Shown one piece after another: positions 31,481 to 38,947 of a stretch of DNA of 38,947 nt. Location: NCBI GenBank assembly GCA_028695965.1, contig JAQVHZ010000019.1:1-38947 (forward strand), written 5' to 3'. Within the stretch, counting starts at the first letter, position 1; each line of letters begins with the position of its first letter. Under the pieces are notes generated by a model that saw only the letters and a list, made by a program, of their open reading frames with translations, searched no databases and was not told the origin of the DNA. A program made the translations under genes and the position numbers. This DNA is from Thermoguttaceae bacterium. Its GTDB lineage: Bacteria; Planctomycetota; Planctomycetia; Pirellulales; Thermoguttaceae.

Positions 31481-34168
31481 ATGAGCGATCGACCGCGTTT
31501 TAGCAGCCGACCTGGCGAACGCCGTCCGACGGCGGCGTTTGCCGAAAGGCGCGACGACTCCGACAAACGACCGATTAGCGACGATCTCTACGATCGTATT
31601 CCAGAGCGTTTCAAGAACCCTGAAGAAGCGCCGGATAAAGACGAGGAAAGAAACCACGCCCCGAGCGAACGGCGCGACCACAAGGGCGATCCGTCCAAGG
31701 GGCAGCAAGGACGGCACAACCATCACGGTATGCCCGGGGGCGGATATATTCCGCGCCGTTCGAATTTCTCGACGGTCATCTTTGTCGTCGCGCTCATTGC
31801 GCTGGCGTCCTTTGCGTACCAGTCCTTCTTCATGACGAAGTCGACGGAAATCACCTGGACGGCGTTTAACAGATTGCTCGACGCCAATCAAATCGAGTCG
31901 GCGCAGCTGAAAGGAACGCGCCTTTCCGGTTCCTTGCGCAGCGTGCCCGACCTGGAATACTGGCCCGATATTATCCCCGACGGCAAAGCTGTTTTTGAAG
32001 CGCTCGTCGTGAATTACGACAGGACTTATCCCGCGGTCGCGGAAAAGTTGAACGATGAATTCACACAGCTCTTCGAAGCGAAAAAGCTGACCATCGAGCG
32101 TACGAAGTCGACAAACGCGCAGGGAACGCCGATCGTCCTCTTGGAGCTGACGCTAGACGACGGAACTGTATTTAAAAGCGCGGAATTGCCCGTCAACGTC
32201 GGCGACAACGAAGAAAAAGTCGCTAAAGAAGCGTTGGTGGAAAGTTACAAGTTGGCGCTCAAGGTTGCGCAGCGTTGGAAGCTCGAAGACGTTTCTCAAA
32301 GTCAACGCGCCTCCAAGGGCTCCAAAATTATGGTCGACAAGCAGACCGGCAAGGCGCATCGCAAAATCTTCTGCAAGAAATACACCTGCGAAACGCCCTC
32401 TTTTGCATTTTCCGATCAAACGCTCGACGCGCGGCTGCGCGAGCGGCTCGATTCCTACTCGTCCGAATCGCCCTCCGACAGCTCGTCCTGGATGATGCTG
32501 ATCTCCATCGGCGTCTCCGTCCTCTTCCTCCTCTTGCTCTTCAAGATGTTCCGCAGCACGAGCGAACAGATGATGGGCGGCGGCATGGGCGGCATCATCA
32601 AGAGCTTGGCGAAACGATACGAACCAAACGCCTCAAAACTCGTTACTTTTGACGACGTCGCCGGCATGGAGGCTGTGAAAGCGGAACTCATCGAGATCGT
32701 CGACTACTTAAAGAATCCCGCCAAATACGAAAGAATGGGCGCAAGGGTCCCGAAAGGAACGCTCCTCTTTGGGCCCCCGGGCACCGGTAAAACGCTCCTG
32801 GCGCGCGCCGTCGCGGGCGAAGCGAACGTTCCGTTCTTCTCGATCAACGGCTCCGAATTTATCCAGATGTTCGTCGGCGTCGGCGCGAGCCGCGTGCGCG
32901 ACCTCTTCGCGACCGCCAAAGAAAACGCGCCTTCGATCCTCTTCATCGACGAAATCGACGCCGTAGGACGTCAGCGCGGCGCCGGCGTCGGAGGCGGACA
33001 AGACGAACGCGAGCAGACCCTGAACCAGATCCTGAGCGAAATGGACGGGTTCGCCCAAAACGATTCCGTCATGGTCATGGCGTCCACGAACAGACCCGAC
33101 GTCCTCGACCCCGCGCTCATGCGCCCTGGGCGGTTCGACCGGCACATCACCGTGGGCAAGCCGTCGATGAGAGGGCGCGTCGATATCTTTAAGGTCTACT
33201 TGAAGAAGATCCCCTATTCATCCGACGTCGACGTCGACAAGCTCGCGAAGACGACGCCCGGATTCACCGGCGCCGATATCCGCAACTTCGTCAACGAAGC
33301 GACCCTGTGGGCCACGCGCAACAACAAAGACGTCGTCGAGGCGTCCGACTTCGATTTCGCGTTCGAAAAGATCGCGCTCGGGCTCAAGCGCGATGAAATC
33401 ATCACGCCGGAAAACAAGCGCAAGACCGCGTATCACGAAGCCGGACACGCCATGGTCGGATGGTTCGTCCCGAACGGAACGCGCGTGCATAAAATTTCGA
33501 TCATACCTCGCGGGCGCGCGCTTGGCGTTACGTGGAGCCTGCCCGACGACGACCAGCTGAACTACAACGAGTCGGACGCGCGCGCGACCCTTACGCACCT
33601 GCTCGCGGGCCGCGCCGCAGAAATTCTCATCTACAACGAGAACTCTTCCGGGGTCGAGAACGACCTTCAACGCGCGACCGAATTGGCGCGCAACATGGTT
33701 ACGCGCTGGGGCATGAGCGAGACCTTTGGGCCGGTCGCTTATCCCGATACGGAAACGCATCCTTTCCTCGGCCGCGAAATGTCGACCGGCGTTCGCGCCT
33801 ACAGCGAAGACGCCGCCCGGTTCATCGACCTGGAAGTCCGCAAGATGATCGAAGAAGCCGACGAAGAGGCGCGCAACTTGCTCGTCGAAAAGCGCGACTT
33901 GTTCGAAGCGCTCACCGAAGCGCTCATCGAAGAAGAAGAACTTGACGAAGCGAGAATCCGCGAAATCCTAGGCCCCTCTGCGTACGATACAATAGACGCC
34001 GAAGCAAAAAGCCAAGAGGAAGAAGGCGAAGAAGAAAAGAAAGACGGCGAAGGGACCGCGGAAATCGAGGGCGAGAACCAAGAAGAAGAGCAAATCGACC
34101 CGACTCAGCCCGAAACCGACGACCATCCTGACGACGACGTCCCCGACGACGTCAACCTCGACGAATAG
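31481..34168 (+). CDS. ftsH: ATP-dependent zinc metalloprotease FtsH
   Basis: About 895 residues, far longer than the usual 610-650. In numbering from the first in-frame ATG at 31430: a charged cytosolic extension to ~110, TM1 113-133, a periplasmic domain of ~220 residues, TM2 353-373, Walker A GPPGTGKT 448-455, Walker B ILFIDEID 503-510, the [23 protein letters not shown], the zinc site HEAGH 669-673, and a long acidic tail. It unfolds and degrades membrane and short-lived proteins. The periplasmic domain normally has ~70-80 residues. GAGG five bases before the ATG at 31481 favours that start over 31430. ruvX follows after 94 bases. Confidence 0.96.
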   Translation: MSDRPRFSSRPGERRPTAAFAERRDDSDKRPISDDLYDRIPERFKNPEEAPDKDEERNHAPSERRDHKGDPSKGQQGRHNHHGMPGGGYIPRRSNFSTVIFVVALIALASFAYQSFFMTKSTEITWTAFNRLLDANQIESAQLKGTRLSGSLRSVPDLEYWPDIIPDGKAVFEALVVNYDRTYPAVAEKLNDEFTQLFEAKKLTIERTKSTNAQGTPIVLLELTLDDGTVFKSAELPVNVGDNEEKVAKEALVESYKLALKVAQRWKLEDVSQSQRASKGSKIMVDKQTGKAHRKIFCKKYTCETPSFAFSDQTLDARLRERLDSYSSESPSDSSSWMMLISIGVSVLFLLLLFKMFRSTSEQMMGGGMGGIIKSLAKRYEPNASKLVTFDDVAGMEAVKAELIEIVDYLKNPAKYERMGARVPKGTLLFGPPGTGKTLLARAVAGEANVPFFSINGSEFIQMFVGVGASRVRDLFATAKENAPSILFIDEIDAVGRQRGAGVGGGQDEREQTLNQILSEMDGFAQNDSVMVMASTNRPDVLDPALMRPGRFDRHITVGKPSMRGRVDIFKVYLKKIPYSSDVDVDKLAKTTPGFTGADIRNFVNEATLWATRNNKDVVEASDFDFAFEKIALGLKRDEIITPENKRKTAYHEAGHAMVGWFVPNGTRVHKISIIPRGRALGVTWSLPDDDQLNYNESDARATLTHLLAGRAAEILIYNENSSGVENDLQRATELARNMVTRWGMSETFGPVAYPDTETHPFLGREMSTGVRAYSEDAARFIDLEVRKMIEEADEEARNLLVEKRDLFEALTEALIEEEELDEARIREILGPSAYDTIDAEAKSQEEEGEEEKKDGEGTAEIEGENQEEEQIDPTQPETDDHPDDDVPDDVNLDE

Positions 34169-34183
34169 TCGCAGGCTTATTCC

Positions 34184-34224
34184 AGACGCGTTTTCGAGAG
34201 CCTAAAGAGCCCGGAAACGCGTCT
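34184..34224. terminator. hairpin between ftsH and ruvX
   Basis: A perfect 10-bp stem AGACGCGTTT/AAACGCGTCT, with two more possible pairs inside. No T-tract follows, so it may be a stability or processing hairpin between co-transcribed genes. Confidence 0.4.
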
Positions 34225-34262
34225 GACTCTATCGAAACGCAACATAGCTAGAAAGCGAATGA

Positions 34263-34739
34263 ATGACGTCGCCCTCTAGAGCGCCCGAGAAAGGAAAAAT
34301 TGCCGGGATCGATTTCGGAACGGTCCGCATCGGCGTGGCGATCTGCGACCCTGAGAGGATCGTCGCCTTTCCGTACGAAATCTATCGCCGCCGCAACGAG
34401 AAGCTCGACCTGCAATATTTTCAGGAGTTGGCAGACAAGGAACAGATTGTCCATTTCGTCGTCGGCTTGCCTCTGCACAACAGCGGCGACCTCAGCGACA
34501 AAGCGCGCGAAGCGATCGAATTTGGCGCCAAATTAGCCGAAGCGACCGGGTTGACGATCGACTACATGGACGAGCGGTTCACGAGTCACGAAGCGGAATA
34601 TTACCTGCGCCAGGGAAATTACAACGCCAAACAGCGCAAAGCCAAGCTCGACGCCGTCGCCGCGCAGATCATTCTGGCGACCTATCTCGAACGAGGATGC
34701 GTTGGAACCTCGGAATTTCTTCCGCTCGACGACGTATGA
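34263..34739 (+). CDS. ruvX: Holliday junction resolvase-like protein RuvX/YqgF
   Basis: 158 residues of the RNase H fold. The first metal-binding Asp is in IAGIDFGTVRIGVAICD (residues 13-29). VVGLPLHNSGDLSDKAREAI holds the second conserved segment, DYMDERFTSHEAE the third, and KLDAVAAQIILATYLE the last Asp. The family is linked to processing of the 5' end of pre-16S rRNA and was first proposed as a Holliday junction resolvase. It begins 94 bases after ftsH on the same strand, with a hairpin between them. The upstream ribosome-binding site (AGAAAG) is weak. Confidence 0.93.
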   Translation: MTSPSRAPEKGKIAGIDFGTVRIGVAICDPERIVAFPYEIYRRRNEKLDLQYFQELADKEQIVHFVVGLPLHNSGDLSDKAREAIEFGAKLAEATGLTIDYMDERFTSHEAEYYLRQGNYNAKQRKAKLDAVAAQIILATYLERGCVGTSEFLPLDDV

Positions 34740-34792
34740 GAACCGGAGCGCCCTCTAAAAACAATTTGTCAAACATCCAGCCCGTGAAAAGC

Positions 34793-34845
34793 AATAAAGC
34801 GAGCCGAGAAAAGAACGACAGTCTTCTCTCGGCTCGCTCTGTTGC
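34793..34845. terminator. bidirectional terminator between ruvX and the menC-like gene
   Basis: AGCGAGCCGAGA (near 34797-34810) pairs with TCTCGGCTCGCT (near 34829-34840). The ~12-bp stem lies between two convergent genes. T-tracts are short, so strength is uncertain. Confidence 0.6.
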
Positions 34846-34869
34846 GTCTCTTCTGAAGCGCTCGACGAC

Positions 34870-36033
34870 TTAGCCGCGATAATATTCGAATTGGTCGATC
34901 GCGAATTTCTTCATTTCCTCTAAATCCGGTTCCGCGCCGATTCCCGGCTCGTCCCAAAGCTCGACGCAGCGGAAGCTGCGCGCGGGCCGATTCTTCGCTT
35001 CGTCGCCCGGCTCCTCGACGAGCGTCGTTGCGAGCGCGGGGACCGGATCGTACTCGAAAATCTCCTCGAACCGAACGTAGTCGATCGGCAGGACGAAATT
35101 CGACGTCGACGCGAGCGCCGCCAAATGGCGAAAACCGAGCGAAGATTGAAGGTCGAACCCGGCGTAACACCCGACTTCTTTCGATTCTGCAAATTCGGCA
35201 ATACGGCGCGATTCCGCAAGCCCGCCGACCCGGCCCGGCTTCAAGCAGACAAGGCCGCAGGACTCTATGTCCAACGCAATTTTAGCGTCCGCAAGGGAGA
35301 GAATCGATTCGTCTAAGCAGATCGGCGTGCGAATCGCGCTCTTGAGCATAGCGTGCGCGACGAAATCGCGCGGGTTCAGCGGCTGTTCCAGGCAGTTGAG
35401 CGAGAAATCGTCCATGCGGTAGAGCGTGTCCGCGTGCTTGTTGTAATCCAATTCGCCTTCGACGTCCACCTGCAGCTGCAGCCACGCGGGGTAATCGACG
35501 CGCGCAAAGCTCACAATTTGAACTTCCCAGCCCGGCCGCAGTTTAATCGTTACGCGCGCGAAGTTTTCGTCGACAGCGCGCTGCATACCCGTGAAAAAAT
35601 CGTCGCGCTCGACCGAGCGGTCGAACGTGAGCCCGACTTTCAACGCCTTCTTTTCGCCGCCAAGAACCTTCCAGAGCGGCTTGTTCAGCAGACGAGCGTT
35701 CAGATCCTGCCACGCCAGTTCCAGCGCCGCTTTAGCGTGGTTATTGCCCCGGACGCGAGCGTAAGACTCTTCCAAAACGTCGACGCTTGCCAAGCCCCCT
35801 CGGTCCAAAACGCGCGGCGCGATCTGATCGCGAAGGGCCGCATAGGTCCCGACCGACCATTCGCTCGTTATGAGCGGACTATTGCCGGGCGCGACTTCGC
35901 TCCAGCCCGACGCCCCTTCGCCCTCCAGACGAACGACGACGACGTCGCAATGCTCGACCGTCGAATCGGAAATACGCGTCGGTTGTTTTAACGGAAGTCT
36001 GAGCAAATATCCTTCAAGGCGATCAATACGCAT
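34870..36033 (-). CDS. enolase-superfamily enzyme, o-succinylbenzoate synthase-like
   Basis: 387 residues of the muconate-lactonising enzyme subgroup, closest in pattern to MenC/N-succinylamino-acid racemase proteins. Metal ligands are Asp190 (LQVDVEG), Glu216 (NCLEQPLNP) and Asp241 (ICLDES). Lys265 in CLKPGRVGG is the base on the opposite face. In the usual KxK motif the second Lys is kept as Lys164 (TIKLRPGW), but the first is Thr162. OSBS dehydrates SHCHC to o-succinylbenzoate in menaquinone synthesis. The altered first Lys and the absence of other men genes nearby leave open a racemase or another activity. The ATG is one base after a TATAAT, and GGAG lies ten bases before it. Confidence 0.8.
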   Translation of the reverse strand: MRIDRLEGYLLRLPLKQPTRISDSTVEHCDVVVVRLEGEGASGWSEVAPGNSPLITSEWSVGTYAALRDQIAPRVLDRGGLASVDVLEESYARVRGNNHAKAALELAWQDLNARLLNKPLWKVLGGEKKALKVGLTFDRSVERDDFFTGMQRAVDENFARVTIKLRPGWEVQIVSFARVDYPAWLQLQVDVEGELDYNKHADTLYRMDDFSLNCLEQPLNPRDFVAHAMLKSAIRTPICLDESILSLADAKIALDIESCGLVCLKPGRVGGLAESRRIAEFAESKEVGCYAGFDLQSSLGFRHLAALASTSNFVLPIDYVRFEEIFEYDPVPALATTLVEEPGDEAKNRPARSFRCVELWDEPGIGAEPDLEEMKKFAIDQFEYYRG

Positions 36034-36387
36034 AATTATAGGGCTCCGAAAAAGGGTTCTAAGTTCCTGCGCTGTTCGGACGCAAGCGCGCCGAGAAAAC
36101 GCGACGTCTGCGCAGCGGCGTCAATCTGTCTTATTTTATCAAAACCGACCGTTGTTGCAAGTTCTTTTTCAATCTTCGAGCTCAACGCGGCAATCTTCTT
36201 GGACAAATTCAGTCAAAATGAAAAGAATCTGAAGAATTTTTAGTAATGTTTTTAATGTTTCTGATGAATAAGCCGATTTTAACGAATAGGAGCGTTGTAG
36301 TGGCGACGCGACCGCGTCGGCTCAACGCGCCGACTACCTTTAACCTGTGTCAACTGCGCAAAATGCGCTTGTCGAACGGATCGTACT
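36034..36387. other. divergent region between the menC-like gene and the outer-membrane protein
   Basis: Near 36045 the minus strand carries AGCCCTATAATTA, also found in the uvrA promoter. On the plus strand AGGAG at 36289-36293 lies seven bases before a GTG (36300) that opens a short frame to 36446, overlapping the outer-membrane protein start in another frame. Confidence 0.4.
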
Positions 36388-38553
36388 ATGGATTGGATAA
36401 ACTTTGCAGCCGCAGGGGCGGCTATTGTCGCGGCGTGCGGCTATAATCAGCACGGGTGGACGCAAGACTACGCCGCGAAAACCGTTTTTGGGAAAACGAG
36501 GCCCGTGCAGCAGCAGCTTGTCGATTCGAGACACGTTTCGTACCGACTCTCGAACGACCCGAGTATAAACGCCGCGTACGAACCGCCCGTTGAAGCGCCT
36601 ACCGTGAGCGGACCTCCCGTAGCGGGCCCTACTGTAACCGCGCCGACTGTGAGCGCTCCTGCGGTGAACGTTTCCAACGTCGACGTTCCTGCGACAAGGG
36701 TTCCTGCCGCAAGCGCCGCGTCGACGCCGCAGCCGCGATTTGTCGCGCCGAGATATGCGAACGTTTCGACAAGCGTTCCGAGCGTTAAAACCGTGCAGAT
36801 GACGCGGTTCGAACAGCCCGCAGAATTGGCGTCCTTGGCGCAGGACGCCTTGACCGACACGCTCGACGACGCAGGCCAAGAGCAGCCTGCGGAACTTAGC
36901 GCCGTCCCGCAAGACGCCGACGTCTCTGGAGGCGCTCTGGACGCCCTTGACCTTAGCGAAGGAGAAGGCGCTTTCCCGGCGACCGAGAACGAGTCGGTCG
37001 GGCTGAGCGATTTCGCGGCGGCTGAATCTGAAGGGGTCGAGTCCTCGCCGCAGCCGCAAGGGCTCGAGCCGGGACTTCTGAAAAACGTCGGTTATCCCAC
37101 CAGACCGCAGGGGAAGGCCATTACGGCGCCGACGCCCATCAATACGCCGATGACGATTCCAAAAGACGAGAAAGCGCCGAACGACGGCGGCGTCCTTAAT
37201 CCCGCCGCGCTGGAGAACCACAACAGAGCGATGGCGATACGGTCCCGTTGTTTCGTCGGCTCCGCAGTGCATGGTCCTGTCATGCCCGAAGACATGGGCG
37301 GCGTCCCGACCTACGCGCCCTTCAATTACGCCGTCGTCGCGCCCGCCCCGACCTGCGCGCCTTCCAACTATCCTGTTGGTTCCGCGCCGACGTACGTCGC
37401 TCCAGTTGCGCCCGCGCCGACGTACGCGCCCTTCAACAACGTTGCCGCTCCCGCTCCGCCGCCCGCTCTTCCCAATTGCGCCTACCCCGCCGTCCCGGCG
37501 CGCGATCCGGCGTCGATTCCGCCCCAATTGCCTCCGAGAGAATGCGCGCCTATCGTGCCGCAAGTCAACTGTTTTACCTCTGCGGCGCAGCCGAGCGCGT
37601 GTTCGAGCGTTTCCTGCGGCCCGACGATGGGCGTCATGGATCCGCCGACGATGCCGCTGCGGCACAATATGGCGGCGTGGGGAGCCGACCAAGGCGCAGA
37701 AGAATATGTCGTGTGCGAGTCCGAGTCCTGCGTCCTTGACGATCCCTGCGCGGCGGCGTCTTGCGCTATGTCCGGACTGATCGGCGAGGTCGACTATTTA
37801 GGATGGCAGGCTGAACGCATCGACGCTTCCTCCGCAGTGTTCGCGCCAAACGGAAACCCCTACGACGCGCCGACGATCTCCCCGGTCGGCTCGGGTATGC
37901 GCGCCAGATTAGGATACCGCGCTTTGTCCGGATGGGACGTTATATGGAACTATACTTACTTTGAAGCAGACGGAACGGAAACCGCGTTTCCTGTCGAAGG
38001 ACCGACGGATCCCTTTCCGTATGCTCGCGGCCCGATCGACGCGAACGCCGACGTCCAGCTGAATCTGCACGCCCTTGAATTAGGAAGATGGAACTGGAGC
38101 GGAATGGGTTCGCTGAGACCCTTCGTCGGGTTCCAATGGACTCAACTGAAAGAAACGGCAACGTCGCCCGTAAGCGCGAGCAACGCCAACGCGGGAAGTT
38201 GGGCGCAGTCGAATCTTGACGCGTATGGACTCAGAATCGGCGTCGAATGGAAGCGTCCGCTCTTCGGAAACTTCCAAGCGTACGCTAAAGCCGCGGGCTC
38301 GATCGCCGTCGGCGAACTCGACGCGGTTACAGAGCGATTCGAAAACGGCGCGTGGTATGTCGCGCAAAACTACTCCAAAACGCACGCGTCTCCTTCGGTA
38401 GAAGCGGCGCTAGGGCTCGCATGGAATATGGGAAATTTCCAAGCGCGCGGCGGATACGAGTTTAACGACTGGTTCAACGCGGCGAGACTCGGCGATAAAA
38501 CGACCGATTTCATCGCGCACGGCTGGTTCGCCGGGCTCTCGTGGAATAGGTGA
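36388..38553 (+). CDS. Pro/Ala-rich outer-membrane protein with Lpg1974-like beta-barrel
   Basis: 721 residues as read. The start has a weak signal-like stretch (INFAAAGAAIVAACGYNQ). Residues ~60-470 are a low-complexity Pro/Ala/Val region with loose repeats (PTVSGPPVAGPTVTAPTVSA; VAPAPTYAPFN) and several Cys. Residues ~470-721 look like a beta-barrel: GEVDYLGWQ, MRARLGYRALSGWDVIWNYT, LRPFVGFQWTQL, YGLRIGVEWKRPLFGNFQAY, FQARGGYEFNDWFNA and a closing HGWFAGLSWNR with the terminal aromatic pattern of outer-membrane proteins. This resembles the Lpg1974 pore-forming family common in planctomycetes. No ribosome-binding site precedes the ATG, so the true start or an upstream frameshift is open. Confidence 0.75.
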   Translation: MDWINFAAAGAAIVAACGYNQHGWTQDYAAKTVFGKTRPVQQQLVDSRHVSYRLSNDPSINAAYEPPVEAPTVSGPPVAGPTVTAPTVSAPAVNVSNVDVPATRVPAASAASTPQPRFVAPRYANVSTSVPSVKTVQMTRFEQPAELASLAQDALTDTLDDAGQEQPAELSAVPQDADVSGGALDALDLSEGEGAFPATENESVGLSDFAAAESEGVESSPQPQGLEPGLLKNVGYPTRPQGKAITAPTPINTPMTIPKDEKAPNDGGVLNPAALENHNRAMAIRSRCFVGSAVHGPVMPEDMGGVPTYAPFNYAVVAPAPTCAPSNYPVGSAPTYVAPVAPAPTYAPFNNVAAPAPPPALPNCAYPAVPARDPASIPPQLPPRECAPIVPQVNCFTSAAQPSACSSVSCGPTMGVMDPPTMPLRHNMAAWGADQGAEEYVVCESESCVLDDPCAAASCAMSGLIGEVDYLGWQAERIDASSAVFAPNGNPYDAPTISPVGSGMRARLGYRALSGWDVIWNYTYFEADGTETAFPVEGPTDPFPYARGPIDANADVQLNLHALELGRWNWSGMGSLRPFVGFQWTQLKETATSPVSASNANAGSWAQSNLDAYGLRIGVEWKRPLFGNFQAYAKAAGSIAVGELDAVTERFENGAWYVAQNYSKTHASPSVEAALGLAWNMGNFQARGGYEFNDWFNAARLGDKTTDFIAHGWFAGLSWNR

Positions 38554-38947
38554 TTCCATAGCTTCGCCCGCTAACCTCGGCTGACAAACAAGGGACCGCA
38601 AAGGGACGAAACGGCTCTTTGCGGTCTCTTTGTGTAATGGCGAAAAATGAAAAATGGCGTCGCGGAGCAAGGCGCTTCTTGCAGGCAAATTTATTGAAGC
38701 TTTTTTAGGAACCGATCTATGGACTCCCTTGTCCAATACTAGCGCCCTGATACAATAACAGGCAGTCCCATTCTCATGCTCCACAACTCGAAGGCGAAGT
38801 TGTGGGGCGGACTTTTACTTACTCATATTGCAACCTTCTTGGGGTACAATGTCCTCTCTGCAGTACGCAAAGCAGATTTTGTGCGCCGCCTAGGGCGCCG
38901 TTTCCGTCGTTTTAATGTCCTTGCTGTATTGTTTGCTGAATCAGGCT
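38554..38947. other. 3' end of window, no confident gene
   Basis: Holds the terminator at 38594-38631 and a candidate plus-strand promoter (TTGTCC near 38726, TACAAT near 38748, 16 bases apart). It also holds an 8-bp hairpin CCACAACT/AGTTGTGG at 38781-38805. Any gene driven by that promoter would start beyond or close to the end of the window. Confidence 0.45.
38594..38631 (+). terminator. intrinsic terminator of the outer-membrane protein gene
   Basis: A perfect 10-bp stem GACCGCAAAG/CTTTGCGGTC, followed by TCTTTGTG. It begins about 40 bases after the stop codon. Confidence 0.7.

Noticed and set aside
36340-37692. Minus-strand frame of 450 codons opposite the outer-membrane protein
   Set aside because: Arg/Gly/His-rich translation with no motif. 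The plus-strand protein has a barrel-like C-terminus and a good terminator after it.
38410-38784. Minus-strand 124-codon frame at the right end
   Set aside because: It overlaps the end of the outer-membrane protein gene and its terminator and has no domain signal.

Overview
The window reads as a chromosomal segment of a member of the Planctomycetota. The main evidence is a DUF1559 protein with a prepilin-type N-terminus, a DUF1080 secreted protein, a Hanks-type kinase with the N-terminal linker typical of that phylum, a transthyretin-like lipoprotein, an Lpg1974-like outer-membrane protein with a Pro/Ala-rich front half, and an FtsH with a very large periplasmic domain. Base composition looks moderately GC-rich, with strong use of GAC/GTC/GCG codons. 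This produces many long antisense open frames that are not genes. I see no rRNA, tRNA, CRISPR array, integrase or transposase. This is an impression from reading the sequence, not a search.

Layout. Bases 1-774 are non-coding apart from a possible 10-codon leader ORF. From 6352 down to 775 a minus-strand run encodes a Glu/Pro repeat lipoprotein, a leucine-rich-repeat lipoprotein, a DUF1080 protein, hemC and transketolase, behind a good sigma70-like promoter at 6433-6461. Plus-strand genes follow: a kinase fused to a degenerate receiver (6930) and a Tat-exported TIM-barrel sugar isomerase-like protein (8744). Bases 9750-10924 form a small accessory patch, with an unrecognised, AT-richer gene and a broken SMI1/KNR4-type gene. 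Then come a TPR lipoprotein, a single-pass membrane protein and scpB (plus strand), facing a sialidase-like secreted protein, rplU, an RNase E/G and a DUF2344 protein (minus strand).

Bases 18348-22726 (minus strand) hold a regulatory phosphotransferase set: hpf, two tandem EIIA (PtsN-like) paralogues, HPr and enzyme I, with no EIIB or EIIC sugar permease. An intrinsic-terminator-like hairpin lies just before HPr. Next are a transthyretin-like lipoprotein and DUF1559 (minus), about 0.9 kb with no confident gene, ilvN-ilvC (minus) and a divergent UvrA (minus). The divergent UvrA/FtsH promoter region follows, then ftsH and ruvX (plus), an enolase-superfamily enzyme resembling o-succinylbenzoate synthase (minus), and the outer-membrane protein (plus). 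The last 390 bases hold that gene's terminator and no confident gene.

Most of the window is core metabolism and housekeeping. The parts most worth a second look are the regulatory PTS cluster with its possible attenuator, the kinase-pseudoreceiver fusion, the altered UvrA, the structured rplU leader, repeated promoter motifs near ftsH, and the decayed immunity-like gene. I found no clear-cut new defence or mobile system.
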